DNA from: Candidatus Saccharimonadota bacterium
GTDB lineage: Bacteria; Patescibacteriota; Saccharimonadia; Saccharimonadales; Saccharimonadaceae
NCBI GenBank assembly: GCA_030529095.1
Contig: JAUMXN010000002.1
Location: forward strand, 1-55,197
Reading direction: 5' to 3'
DNA: 55,197 bases
Notes under the pieces: model-generated
Seen by the model: the letters and a program-made list of their open reading frames with translations, nothing else
Databases searched by the model: none
What the model was told of the DNA's origin: nothing
Program-made: the position numbers and the translations under genes
Shown here: positions 18,282 through 26,257 of the stretch, in pieces
Layout: each line of letters starts with the position of its first letter
Numbering within the stretch: position 1 is the first letter of the stretch

Positions 18282-18683
18282 ATGAAAATTGCCTCTGAAA
18301 CAGAAATGATGGCGTTTGGCGAGCAGTTCGCAAAAGACCTAAAGCCGCCAAAAATTATTGAACTCGTCGGCGACGTTGGCGCTGGCAAGACTACTTTTGT
18401 GCGCGGACTGGCCAAGGGGCTAGGCGTAAAAGAGCCGATCACAAGTCCGAGTTTTACGATTTCCAAAGAATACGCTTTTGACAGCGGCGTTTTAATCCAC
18501 TATGATTTTTATCGTTTGCAAGATCCAGGCCTAATGGCGGGCGATCTCGAAGAATCGATCAACGACCCGCAGGCAATCGTGATTGTGGAATGGGCAGATT
18601 CGGTTGAAAATATTTTGCCGGAAGATCGCATCAAAATCACCATTAAATATGAAGACGATGGTAGCCGGGAGATTGAATTATGA
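18282..18683 (+). CDS. tsaE: tRNA t6A biosynthesis ATPase TsaE
   Basis: 133 residues, normal size. ATPase of the TsaB-TsaD-TsaE complex that makes N6-threonylcarbamoyladenosine at A37 of ANN-decoding tRNAs. Walker A is GDVGAGKTTF, followed by the family-specific ITSPSFTISKEY and the HYDFYRL motif; EWAD is the usual acidic site. I chose the ATG at 18282 because it is 6 nt after a -10 box and begins the conserved domain; an earlier in-frame start would lie inside murC. It overlaps tsaB by 4 nt. Confidence 0.92.
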   Translation: MKIASETEMMAFGEQFAKDLKPPKIIELVGDVGAGKTTFVRGLAKGLGVKEPITSPSFTISKEYAFDSGVLIHYDFYRLQDPGLMAGDLEESINDPQAIVIVEWADSVENILPEDRIKITIKYEDDGSREIEL

Positions 18684-19012
18684 AAATGTATTTAGACACC
18701 TCCACGCCAACTACGATTCTAAAGTTGGACGACAAGACCTACGAATGGGAATCAGGTCGGGGCTTGGCCGAAAAGCTCCACGCGTTTATCCGCGATAAGC
18801 TCGCCGAAAACGGCAAAACTTGGAATGATATCGAAGAAATTACCTTTATGTCTGGGCCAGGCTCGTTTACCGGGCTCCGCATCGGCGCAGCGGTTGTGAA
18901 CGCGCTTGCTAGCGAACTAAATATCCCGCTTTATAATCACCATGGCGAAAAAATGCAAATTATTTTGCCAGATTATGGCCGCGCCGCCAATATTACTGCT
19001 CCTAAAAAATAA
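18680..19012 (+). CDS. tsaB: Short TsaB, N-terminal domain only
   Basis: 110 residues. TsaB is the non-catalytic ASKHA-fold partner that dimerises with TsaD in t6A synthesis. Conserved here are the N-terminal MYLDTSTP, LAEKLHAFI and above all MSGPGSFTGLRIGAAVVNAL, the TsaB signature. Typical TsaB has about 230 residues; the second ASKHA subdomain is missing, with a clean stop after NITAPKK. The N-terminal half carries the TsaD interface in known complexes, so a minimal functional form is plausible. It overlaps tsaE by 4 nt. No frameshifted remainder is visible downstream. Confidence 0.8.
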   Translation: MKMYLDTSTPTTILKLDDKTYEWESGRGLAEKLHAFIRDKLAENGKTWNDIEEITFMSGPGSFTGLRIGAAVVNALASELNIPLYNHHGEKMQIILPDYGRAANITAPKK

Positions 19013-19021
19013 CAGAAGCGT

Positions 19022-19027
19022 TATAAT
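19022..19027 (+). promoter_or_regulatory. -10 box of the 19052 gene
   Basis: TATAAT in a leadered arrangement: AAGGAGAGAG at 19041-19050 is a ribosome binding site directly before a GTG start. Confidence 0.6.
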
Positions 19028-19051
19028 TAAAATAACTAATAAGGAGAGAGT

Positions 19052-19414
19052 GTGGAAAGAACTAAAAAACCAGACAACAAATTCCCGATTATTCTTGGCG
19101 TCGCTGCGGTTGCCGTGATTGGCATCGTTATCGCGATTGTCGTCATCATCAATGCCAACCGTAGTAAATTGCTCGGCAAATGGATTTATGAATATGGCTC
19201 TTGGGGCTACGATTTTCAAACCGACACTCGCGGCGAGTATAGCGTTGGTGAATACTCACAAGGCTTCACCTATAAGGATAATGGTAACTCGCTCACCATC
19301 AAATATGATGGCTCCGACGCCGAGGTGACTCTCGACTATCGTATTGAAGATAACGGTAAAAAGCTAGTCGTTGCCGACAGTATCGGCAGAGACACGATTT
19401 ATAACCGCCAATAA
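19052..19414 (+). CDS. Anchored small beta-barrel-like protein
   Basis: 120 residues from a GTG start chosen by the AAGGAG site upstream. One transmembrane helix (about 14-34, GVAAVAVIGIVIAIVVIINA) follows a Lys-rich N-terminus. The outer part (about 38-120) begins LLGKWIYEYGSWGYDFQTD and continues with YKDNGNSLTIKYD, a pattern seen in lipocalin-like DUF5640-type domains of secreted Gram-positive proteins. Function unknown. It is followed by a good terminator. Confidence 0.7.
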   Translation: MERTKKPDNKFPIILGVAAVAVIGIVIAIVVIINANRSKLLGKWIYEYGSWGYDFQTDTRGEYSVGEYSQGFTYKDNGNSLTIKYDGSDAEVTLDYRIEDNGKKLVVADSIGRDTIYNRQ

Positions 19415-19424
19415 TTCGTAAAAC

Positions 19425-19456
19425 AAAATGCAACTTCGCTCGGGGTTGCATTTTTT
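19425..19456 (+). terminator. Rho-independent terminator
   Basis: AAAATGCAAC/GTTGCATTTT stem with a loop of about ten bases, then a run of T. It closes the tsaE-tsaB-19052 region before radA. Confidence 0.9.
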
Positions 19457-19480
19457 CTCTCTCTATATAAAAATAGGTTT

Positions 19481-20827
19481 ATGAGAAAAACGAATTTCGT
19501 TTGTCAGCAATGTGGAGCTACCTACACCAAGTGGGTTGGGCAGTGCTCGAATTGCAAAGCTTGGAACTCTTTAGTCGAACAAATTGCCGAGGACGAGACA
19601 GTCAAAAAGACTGCTATTGCCAAGGGCCAACTTTCCGGCAAAAAATTGAAATACGAAAATATTAAAACGATTAAACCGTCCGACGCCAAGGAGCGTTTAA
19701 AAACTGGATTTGCTGATCTAGATTTGGTGCTGGGTGGCGGCGTTTTGCTTGGCTCGGTAAACTTGCTGGCTGGCCAACCTGGTATTGGCAAGTCTACGCT
19801 TCTCATGCAAATTTGTAGCGAAATCGCCAAGACCAAAAAAGTACTTTACGTCTCGGGCGAGGAATCAGCCGGGCAGGTTAAACTGCGCGCGGTGCGCCTT
19901 GGTGCTTCGTCGGATAATCTCAATTTTGCCTCCAGTACTTCGGGCAACGATATCGCAAAAACGATTGAATCGGGCGAATTTGATTTTGTAATTGTAGATT
20001 CAATCCAGACTTTAGCGATGGATGAAATTTCTTCCGCGCCGGGCACCGTTTCGCAGGTGACCAACTGCGGTAACTTGATTATTCGCGCCGCCAAATCTAC
20101 CGACACTGCCGTAGTAATTGTGGGGCACGTAACGAAAGAAGGGACTCTGGCCGGGCCAAAAGTTTTGGAGCACTTGGTGGATGTGGTTTTGTATTTTGAG
20201 GGCGATCGCTATGGCGGATTCAAGACTGTGCGCGCCATCAAAAACCGTTTTGGCTCCACCAACGAAGTCGCGATTTTTGAAATGAATCAGGAGGGCTTGA
20301 AAGAAGTTCAAAACCCGTCGGCCGCGCTTCTAGCTGAGCGCCAAAACACGGACGGCTCGATTATTCTCGCAACCATGGAAGGGAATCGTCCGATTTTGGT
20401 CGAGATTCAGGCTCTCGCCACGACCACAAATTTTGGCTATCCAAAACGCACCGCTTCGGGCTTTGACATTAATCGTCTGAATCTTTTGATTGCCGTGATT
20501 GAACGCCGCACCAAATTGAAACTGAATGATAAAGATATCTTCATTAACGTTGTTGGTGGTATGAAATTGAACGACTCTGCTGCTGACCTTGCCGTTTGTC
20601 TCGCAATCGCTTCGGCTGTGGCCAAGCGCAAGCTTGCCGATGATTACGTAGTATTTGGCGAAGTGGGCTTGGGCGGCGAAGTCCGCTCGGCCGCGCGCGC
20701 AGACCAGCGCATCGCTGAAGCCAAGAAGCTCGGCTTCAAACATGCCATTGCGCCAGCCACCATCAAAGACAAATTCGTTACTCCAGTTACCGATCTGCGC
20801 GAAACTTTAATCAAATATGTTAAATGA
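19481..20827 (+). CDS. radA: DNA repair protein RadA
   Basis: 448 residues, full length. RecA-like ATPase of the DnaB-hexamer type that unwinds DNA at D-loops and helps branch migration during recombination and natural transformation. The N-terminal C4 zinc finger is CQQCGATYTKWVGQCSNC (residues 8-25). Walker A is GQPGIGKSTL, the RadA-specific KNRFGST motif is present, and the C-terminal Lon-protease-like domain includes VVGGMKLNDSAADLAV. It overlaps ruvC by 4 nt (ATGA), making a recombination operon. Confidence 0.96.
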   Translation: MRKTNFVCQQCGATYTKWVGQCSNCKAWNSLVEQIAEDETVKKTAIAKGQLSGKKLKYENIKTIKPSDAKERLKTGFADLDLVLGGGVLLGSVNLLAGQPGIGKSTLLMQICSEIAKTKKVLYVSGEESAGQVKLRAVRLGASSDNLNFASSTSGNDIAKTIESGEFDFVIVDSIQTLAMDEISSAPGTVSQVTNCGNLIIRAAKSTDTAVVIVGHVTKEGTLAGPKVLEHLVDVVLYFEGDRYGGFKTVRAIKNRFGSTNEVAIFEMNQEGLKEVQNPSAALLAERQNTDGSIILATMEGNRPILVEIQALATTTNFGYPKRTASGFDINRLNLLIAVIERRTKLKLNDKDIFINVVGGMKLNDSAADLAVCLAIASAVAKRKLADDYVVFGEVGLGGEVRSAARADQRIAEAKKLGFKHAIAPATIKDKFVTPVTDLRETLIKYVK

Positions 20828-21285
20828 AAATCTTAGGTATTGATCCAGGTATCGGCATTTGTGGCTTCGGCTTGATCGAAGGTATCAAGCTGCTGGACTG
20901 TGGCGTCATCACTACGCCGGTGCGCACGCCGGTGCCGGGCCGCTTGGCAGAATTGTACGATGGCCTAATGGAAATTTTTGAAACTGCCAAACCAGATGTG
21001 GTGTCGGTAGAAAAATTATTCTTTACCAAAAATATCACCACCGGCATTTCGGTCGCTGAAGCGCGTGGCATCGTGTTGCTCGTGGCCGCGAAAAAACAAG
21101 TGCCAGTTTTTGAATACACGCCAAACGAAATTAAGAAAACTCTCACCGGCTACGGCTCTGCCAAAAAAGGCCAAGTACAAGAGATGGTTAAGCTCCATCT
21201 CGGCCTTGACGCCCGCCCAAAACCGGACGACGCTGCCGATGCTATTGCCGCCGCCATCACACACTCTTTAATGCAAAAATTCTAA
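20824..21285 (+). CDS. ruvC: Holliday junction resolvase RuvC
   Basis: 153 residues. Dimeric, Mg-dependent endonuclease that cuts Holliday junctions symmetrically together with RuvAB. The four acidic catalytic positions are visible: Asp in ILGIDPG, Glu in VSVEKLFF, and the two Asp in PDDAADAIAAA. YTPNEIKKTLTGYGSAKKGQ is the family signature segment. The start overlaps the radA stop by 4 nt. ruvB lies 20 kb away at 41163 and ruvA was not seen in this window. Confidence 0.95.
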   Translation: MKILGIDPGIGICGFGLIEGIKLLDCGVITTPVRTPVPGRLAELYDGLMEIFETAKPDVVSVEKLFFTKNITTGISVAEARGIVLLVAAKKQVPVFEYTPNEIKKTLTGYGSAKKGQVQEMVKLHLGLDARPKPDDAADAIAAAITHSLMQKF

Positions 21286-21304
21286 AAAATGTGACACAAA
21301 ATCG

Positions 21305-21333
21305 TTGACTCGCCAAAATTTTTATGTTAATTT
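21305..21333 (+). promoter_or_regulatory. Candidate promoter upstream of the relic
   Basis: TTGACT (21305-21310) and TTAATT or TAATTT (21327-21333) in a TATG context, with 16-17 nt spacing. An inverted repeat GAGTTA-N9-TAACTC follows at 21341-21361. Together with the terminator at 21516 this suggests a transcript of about 200 nt. Confidence 0.4.
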
Positions 21334-21394
21334 TGAAAAAGAGTTAGGTCATACATAACTCAAAAACAAATATCAAAACCAAAGGGTGTCGAAA

Positions 21395-21487
21395 GTGCCA
21401 AAACAAATATTTCGTTTGAGAAAAAATTTGAGTCTAAACGTTTTGTTTTCATTTTCTAGCGCCAAGCTCACCCTTTTTGGTTTTTGA
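21395..21487 (+). pseudogene. Decayed signal-peptide relic of a BspA paralogue
   Basis: A GTG-initiated 30-codon frame encodes MPKQIFRLRKNLSLNVLFSF and a short tail, then TGA. It aligns without gaps over its first 23 codons with the start of the 24427 surface protein (MPKQKFCLGIKSTQNILFAL), sharing MPKQ, F-x-L, N-x-LF and SA, and many identical codons. The rest of the protein is absent. It is most likely the remnant of a fourth paralogue in this island. A leader peptide or structured RNA is the alternative: flanking bases 21375-21388 and 21468-21484 can pair extensively. Confidence 0.6.
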
Positions 21488-21515
21488 ATATCCCGTCGAT
21501 ATCCCAATGATTGCC

Positions 21516-21540
21516 AAAGTGCCTCACCGAGGCACTTTTC
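21516..21540 (+). terminator. Rho-independent terminator after the relic
   Basis: AAAGTGCCTC-ACC-GAGGCACTTTT stem with a three-base loop. Its 5' arm (AAAGTGCC) is repeated at 21392-21399, so the upstream copy could compete for the 3' arm. Confidence 0.8.
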
Positions 21541-21578
21541 TGTGTTAAAATTTATGCTTTTTTTGATTCGGCTTATGC

Positions 21579-21584
21579 TATAAT
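21579..21584 (+). promoter_or_regulatory. -10 box, near-leaderless start at 21593
   Basis: Extended element CTTATGCTATAAT, 8 nt before the ATG of the first BspA-like gene. Confidence 0.7.
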
Positions 21585-21592
21585 TAAATAAG

Positions 21593-22966
21593 ATGAAAGG
21601 ATGTGTTAAAATCAGAGGTAATTCCCGCAATATTTTGGTTGTACTCCCAGCTGCAATCGTCATGCTTTTTGCTTTTGCGATCATGCTTCCAGTAGTCTCA
21701 GAATCCACCCACGCCGAAGGCGATGAACCAGAAGAAGGTATCTCCATTACTATCTCAGATCCAGTCTCTGCTAATCTAGTATTGTTTGATGAAGGTGATT
21801 ACAAAATAGCGAAAGACACCGTTCAAGTATCTTCTAGTGCTCCATATGGCTATGAACTATTCCTTTCTACAGACTCAGAAGAACACCAATCGATTTATCT
21901 TAATAATGATCCAACTAGCAGTAGTGTCATTTCTCCAGTATCTGGTACTATTGCTGAACCAGCAGTACTAACAAGTAATACTTGGGGCTTTGCTATAGCC
22001 GGACAAGGTAACTTTGATAATGAATACAGTACTACTTCTCCAGACCCAAATAGCAAATTCGCTATTATTCCAACTACTAATGACCAGGCAGTCTATGAAA
22101 ACCGCTCAGCTGACGCAGATGACGACATAGACTTCTACTACGGCATCAAGATTGAACCAACCTTAGAGCCAGGAGAATATACCACCAGCGCTTCGTATAC
22201 TGCGATCGCAAAACTGCCACCGCTCACAGCGAAAGCAATTCTAGGTAGCAACGGCAATCTGAACTTCCTTTATGACCGCAACGCCTACGCGGTTGGAGAA
22301 ACCTATGAAGACAACATTGGGGAAACGACGATAGACGATGTTTTTGCGGTGCCAACCAACTGTAACAGCCCCGGAGATATAGAATGGATGAACAACAGCG
22401 CGATAACCTCTGCCAATTTCGGGCCATCGTTTTATGGCTTCAAGCCAACCAGTACAGCCTTCTGGTTTCAATCAAGTACTTCATTGGCTTCTATTACGAA
22501 TGCGGACAATCTAGATACTAGCAGAGTAACAAACATGTATAGTATGTTCGGTAATGCTGGCTATAATGCCTCCACCTTCAGTCTAAATCTTAGTGGCTGG
22601 AAAACTGACAACGTGACATATATGGAAGGTATGTTTAGTAACGCTGGCCGCAATGCCACCACCTGGACTATCGGTGATCTCAGTAATTGGAAAGTTGGCA
22701 ATGTGGAAGATATGGACACGATGTTCTACCAAGCCGGCTACACCGCTACTACCTGGACTATCGGTGATCTTAGCAAATGGAGCACCGGCAACGTAACCAG
22801 CATGTACAGAATGTTTTATAACGCCGGTTATAACGCTAATACTTGGAATATTGGCGATATTAGTGGTTGGAATGTCGATAAAGTCAGGAATCATTCCCAA
22901 TTCATTAACCGCAACGCTAAACCTTCTAACACCTCCGTCCTGAGTAACCAACCACATTGGAAATAG
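21593..22966 (+). CDS. BspA-like surface protein 1 (DUF285 repeats)
   Basis: 457 residues. Signal peptide/anchor (about 14-45, including VMLFAFAIMLPVVSESTHAE) is followed by an N-terminal beta module of about 180 residues shared with the 24427, 27971 and 48281 proteins (PYGYELFLSTDSEEH, NTWGFAIAG, SKFAIIP, YYGIKIEPTLEPGEY). Then come four 30-residue DUF285/BspA-type repeats, for example MFSNAGRNATTWTIGDLSNW. Such repeats occur in adhesins of mucosal bacteria and Mycoplasma surface proteins, so a role in host-cell or matrix binding is likely. No C-terminal anchor is seen; attachment would be by the N-terminal helix. Confidence 0.82.
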   Translation: MKGCVKIRGNSRNILVVLPAAIVMLFAFAIMLPVVSESTHAEGDEPEEGISITISDPVSANLVLFDEGDYKIAKDTVQVSSSAPYGYELFLSTDSEEHQSIYLNNDPTSSSVISPVSGTIAEPAVLTSNTWGFAIAGQGNFDNEYSTTSPDPNSKFAIIPTTNDQAVYENRSADADDDIDFYYGIKIEPTLEPGEYTTSASYTAIAKLPPLTAKAILGSNGNLNFLYDRNAYAVGETYEDNIGETTIDDVFAVPTNCNSPGDIEWMNNSAITSANFGPSFYGFKPTSTAFWFQSSTSLASITNADNLDTSRVTNMYSMFGNAGYNASTFSLNLSGWKTDNVTYMEGMFSNAGRNATTWTIGDLSNWKVGNVEDMDTMFYQAGYTATTWTIGDLSKWSTGNVTSMYRMFYNAGYNANTWNIGDISGWNVDKVRNHSQFINRNAKPSNTSVLSNQPHWK

Positions 22967-23056
22967 CTATATGTGTGCAAAACGAGAAACCGACGCCGAC
23001 CTCCCGGGCGACTGGACCTTCAACAACATCTAGCCTTGGTGTGCTATAATTAACTC
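22967..23056 (+). other. Short intergenic with tyrS promoter
   Basis: 90 nt between the surface gene and tyrS. Bases 23045-23050 are a TATAAT box (context GTGCTATAAT) 6 nt before the tyrS ATG, a leaderless promoter. The GC-rich first part can encode a 20-residue frame from 22971, but it has no upstream signals and is not called. Confidence 0.6.
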
Positions 23057-24292
23057 ATGAACCTGTCTGAAGAATTAATTTATCGTGGCTTCAAGGCCCA
23101 ATCTACTATTGATAATCCTGCCGAACTCGACACGCGCGCGTCCAAGAAATTCTATTGGGGCGCCGACCCGTCTGCCGACTCGCTCACTATCGGCAACTTG
23201 GCCGCATTAATGATGTGTGCTTGTTTCATCCGCCACGGCTACGAGCCGTATTTCTTGGTAGGTGGCGCTACTGGCCAGATTGGTGATCCAAAAGAGAATG
23301 GTGAGCGCGAGCTCAAAACTCTAGACGAAGTCGAGCACAACAAAGCCTGCATTAAAGAGCAGGTCGAGCGCATTGCTGGTTCAAGCAACGCCACGATTCT
23401 CGACAACTACGACTGGTTCAAAGACATGAATTATCTTAGCTTCCTGCGCGAAGTTGGTAAGGCTTTTTCGATGACGCAGCTTCTCGATCGCCAGTTTGTC
23501 CAAAATCGTATCGGCGAAGGCGGCTCAGGCATTTCTTACGCTGAGTTTTCTTACACTTTGATTCAGGGCTATGATTTCTTGCATCTCTTCCGCGAACATG
23601 GCGTATCGTTGCAGCTTTGTGGCGCCGATCAGTACGGTAACTGTGCCTCTGGCATCCATTTGATTAAGCGCCTCGAAAACGCCGATGCAGACATTTGGTC
23701 TACGCCACTCGTTATTGATCCGGTCACTGGCCGCAAGTTTGGTAAATCTGAAGGGAACGCCGTTTGGCTCGCCGCCAAAGATAATGGCTCTGGCAACTAT
23801 ACTTCTGTGTTTGATTTTTACCAGTTCTGGCTCAATCAGCCGGACGAATCCGTCGAATCATTAATCAAAATCTACACCATTCTTTCTCGTGAAGAAATCG
23901 AAGACATCTTGGCTAAACATCGCGAAAATCCAGAGCTCCGCTTGGCTCAAAAAGCTCTCGCTAAAGGCGCTACTGAGGTTGTCCACGGCAAAGAAAAAGC
24001 CGCTGCCGTCATCAATCTAACCGAACTATTATTTAGTCGCGACACTAATTTTGCCGAATTCTCGGCCGACGAAATCGCCGAATTTGCCGAATATTTGCCA
24101 ATCGTAGAGCGCGGCACCAACTTGGTAGACGCTTTAGCTGCAACCGGCCTTGCCGATTCTAAGAAAAAAGCTCGCGAATTCATTGCTCAAGGCGCCATCT
24201 CCGTTAACGGTGTCAAAGTTCAAGACGAAATCACCCTCGATCAAATTGCTATTATCAAAAAAGGCAAAAATAAATTTGCCGTCGTTAAATAG
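23057..24292 (+). CDS. tyrS: Tyrosyl-tRNA synthetase
   Basis: 411 residues. Class I synthetase that charges tRNA-Tyr. The HIGH-equivalent is in ADPSADSLTIGNLAAL, the tyrosine pocket includes QGYDFLHLF and CGADQYGNCASGI, and the KMSKS-equivalent is KFGKSEGNAVWL. The C-terminal S4 RNA-binding domain (about 345-411) shows DSKKKAREFIAQGAISVNG. It is embedded in the surface-protein island but has its own leaderless promoter and ordinary codon use, so the surface genes appear to have spread around it. Confidence 0.97.
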   Translation: MNLSEELIYRGFKAQSTIDNPAELDTRASKKFYWGADPSADSLTIGNLAALMMCACFIRHGYEPYFLVGGATGQIGDPKENGERELKTLDEVEHNKACIKEQVERIAGSSNATILDNYDWFKDMNYLSFLREVGKAFSMTQLLDRQFVQNRIGEGGSGISYAEFSYTLIQGYDFLHLFREHGVSLQLCGADQYGNCASGIHLIKRLENADADIWSTPLVIDPVTGRKFGKSEGNAVWLAAKDNGSGNYTSVFDFYQFWLNQPDESVESLIKIYTILSREEIEDILAKHRENPELRLAQKALAKGATEVVHGKEKAAAVINLTELLFSRDTNFAEFSADEIAEFAEYLPIVERGTNLVDALAATGLADSKKKAREFIAQGAISVNGVKVQDEITLDQIAIIKKGKNKFAVVK

Positions 24293-24349
24293 TCGTTAAA
24301 AATTTCCCTGTAATTTCTCTGATATTTTTCTTCACTTTTTGATGCGCTT

Positions 24350-24426
24350 ATGCTAAGATAATAACAGGAGTGTTGGTTATTTAATTGACTGAGGTGAAAC
24401 AAAAATAAAACAAAAGGTCATACAAA
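24350..24426 (+). promoter_or_regulatory. Promoter and leader of BspA-like gene 2
   Basis: Extended -10 element CTTATGCTAAGAT (hexamer 24354-24359 region) gives a leader of about 60 nt. AAAAGG lies 12-17 nt before the ATG; the same AAAGGTCATA sequence precedes the 27971 gene, and GGTCATAC occurs before the 21395 relic. Confidence 0.5.
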
Positions 24427-26229
24427 ATGCCAAAACAAAAATTTTGTTTGGGGATAAAATCCACGCAAAACATTTTGTTTGCGCTCGCCAGTGCAGCGCT
24501 AGGGCTTTTTGTTGCCTTGGTGCTTTTCCCGATTATGATCGGCAATACCAGGGCCACCGGGGAACAGCTAAACAACGGTATCAACATCTCTGTTGACGCG
24601 CCAATCGAAATCAATTTGACTCCGCTTGCAAACAGTATGAAAATCGCCAAACACACCGTGACCGTCGATACTGGCGCGGCCAGTGGCTACCAACTTTTCA
24701 TTGCCACCGATTCTGTCGACCATCAAACGATGTATATCGATGGCGATTCTAGCATTACTCACCATACAATCGAATCTACTACTGGCACCTACGCAGCGCC
24801 AGCCGCTCTATCTTTGAACACCTGGGGCTATGCAGTTGCCGGTCTTGATAATTTCGACGGTTCCTACAACACATCTTATCCAAGCACCAGCAGCAAATTT
24901 GCCAGCGTGCCGCTAGCGGGTAGTGAACAGCTTATCCACGAGCATGACGGTTCAATATCAGACGACACTACCGACGTCTACTTTGGCGTAAGAGCCGGCA
25001 GCAACCTCGTTGCTGGCGACTATTCTACCGAAATCACCTACACTGCTCTTCCATCCGCTATCCCACGCGCCGCTAAAGCAATTCTTGGTAGCAACAAAAC
25101 CTTAACTTTTGTCTACGACTCAAACACGTACACGGTTGGCGACGCTTACACTAACTACCGAGGAAGCACGACGATCTCTGCAGTCTATAATGTGCCGTTA
25201 GGTAACGCTAGCGCGCGCAATGATTACAATACTTTGAAATGGACGGCCAAAAGCGACATTTATTACGTAGATTTTGATGCGACATTTGCTGATTTTAAGC
25301 TAATCAACGTGAGCATGTGGTTCTATTATAATAGAGGCCTACGGGAAATCGTGAATATCGAAAACTTCAACACCAGCGAAGTATTTAGTATGGAAAGGAT
25401 GTTCTATGGTGCAGGAGTCGAAGTGGGTAGCGGCTCAACCATAAATCTAAACCTTGATAAATTGCAAACTGGTTCGGTTAAAAAAATGTACCAAATGTTC
25501 TACCGAGTTGGTAGAAAGTCGAGAACATCGGACAGGGTACAGGTTAACTTTGGCGACCTTAGTGGTTGGGATGTAAGTAAAGCAACCGATATGTCCAACA
25601 TGTTTGAAGAGGCTGGGTATAACAGTCGTACCTGGGATGTGGGAGATATCGGCAAGTGGAATGTTGGCTCAGTCACTTCTATGGCGAACATGTTTAGCAA
25701 TGCCGGCTACTATGCTACTTCGTGGAAGGTGGGAGATATCGGCAAGTGGAATGTTGGCTCAGTCACTTCTATGGCGAGCATGTTTAGTGATGCCGGCTAC
25801 ACTGCTGATTCGTGGAGCGTTGGCAATCTTGGTAAAGATGCCAATGACCCAGTAAACCACCCAGGCTGGAATCTGTCCAATGTTACGACGATGGCAAATA
25901 TGTTCAAAAACGCTGGCCGCTCTGCCACCACCGACTGGAGCATTGGCGATATTAGCAGCTGGACGACAACCAAAGTGACCAACATGAGTTATATGTTTAA
26001 TGGCGCCGGTTACTCTGCCGCGAATTGGGATATCGGTGATATTGATAACTGGACGGTTAGCCTCGTTTCCAATATGAACAGTATGCTTCTTGATGCTGGC
26101 TTCTCTGCTACTACCTGGAACATTGGCGACATCTCCGGTTGGACTACAAAAACCGGTGTCGCGCACACTGATTTTATTAACACGAACCTTCATAACACCA
26201 ACACGATCACCGAACCAGTTTGGAACTAG
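24427..26229 (+). CDS. BspA-like surface protein 2 (DUF285 repeats)
   Basis: 600 residues, the largest of the three paralogues here. The N-terminal export segment (about 17-45) is followed by the shared beta module (SGYQLFIATDSVDHQ, NTWGYAVAG, SKFASVP, YFGVRAGSNLVAGDY) and about nine 30-residue DUF285 repeats of the type MF-x-x-AGY-x-A-x-x-W-x-x-GDI. Two consecutive repeats (25639-25818) are nearly identical in DNA, a sign of recent tandem duplication. One repeat has an insertion (GKDANDPVNHPGW). No sorting signal. Likely an adhesin; partner unknown. Confidence 0.82.
   Translation: MPKQKFCLGIKSTQNILFALASAALGLFVALVLFPIMIGNTRATGEQLNNGINISVDAPIEINLTPLANSMKIAKHTVTVDTGAASGYQLFIATDSVDHQTMYIDGDSSITHHTIESTTGTYAAPAALSLNTWGYAVAGLDNFDGSYNTSYPSTSSKFASVPLAGSEQLIHEHDGSISDDTTDVYFGVRAGSNLVAGDYSTEITYTALPSAIPRAAKAILGSNKTLTFVYDSNTYTVGDAYTNYRGSTTISAVYNVPLGNASARNDYNTLKWTAKSDIYYVDFDATFADFKLINVSMWFYYNRGLREIVNIENFNTSEVFSMERMFYGAGVEVGSGSTINLNLDKLQTGSVKKMYQMFYRVGRKSRTSDRVQVNFGDLSGWDVSKATDMSNMFEEAGYNSRTWDVGDIGKWNVGSVTSMANMFSNAGYYATSWKVGDIGKWNVGSVTSMASMFSDAGYTADSWSVGNLGKDANDPVNHPGWNLSNVTTMANMFKNAGRSATTDWSIGDISSWTTTKVTNMSYMFNGAGYSAANWDIGDIDNWTVSLVSNMNSMLLDAGFSATTWNIGDISGWTTKTGVAHTDFINTNLHNTNTITEPVWN
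25639..25818 (+). repeat. Two-copy 90-bp tandem repeat
   Basis: Unit length 90 bp (30 codons). The first 48 bases of each copy (from GTGGGAGATATCGGCAAG to CTTCTATGGCGA) are identical; the remainder differs at several bases. It lies in frame in BspA-like protein 2, so copy-number change would alter repeat number without breaking the reading frame. Confidence 0.85.
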
Positions 26230-26245
26230 GTCATTCTTCTTATGT

Positions 26246-26251
26246 TATAAT
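26246..26251 (+). promoter_or_regulatory. -10 box, leaderless start at 26258
   Basis: TATGTTATAAT with exactly 6 nt to the ATG. It identifies the start of the carbohydrate-binding protein and excludes the longer upstream frame that overlaps the previous gene. Confidence 0.75.
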
Positions 26252-26257
26252 CAAAGC

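Noticed and set aside
22971-23033. 20-residue frame after BspA-like gene 1
   Set aside because: GC-rich and open, but no -10 box, ribosome binding site or terminator; too short to support.
26090-26257. N-terminal extension of the carbohydrate-binding protein
   Set aside because: It overlaps the end of the BspA-like gene in another frame; the TATAAT at 26246-26251 and the membrane helix just after the ATG at 26258 fix the start there.
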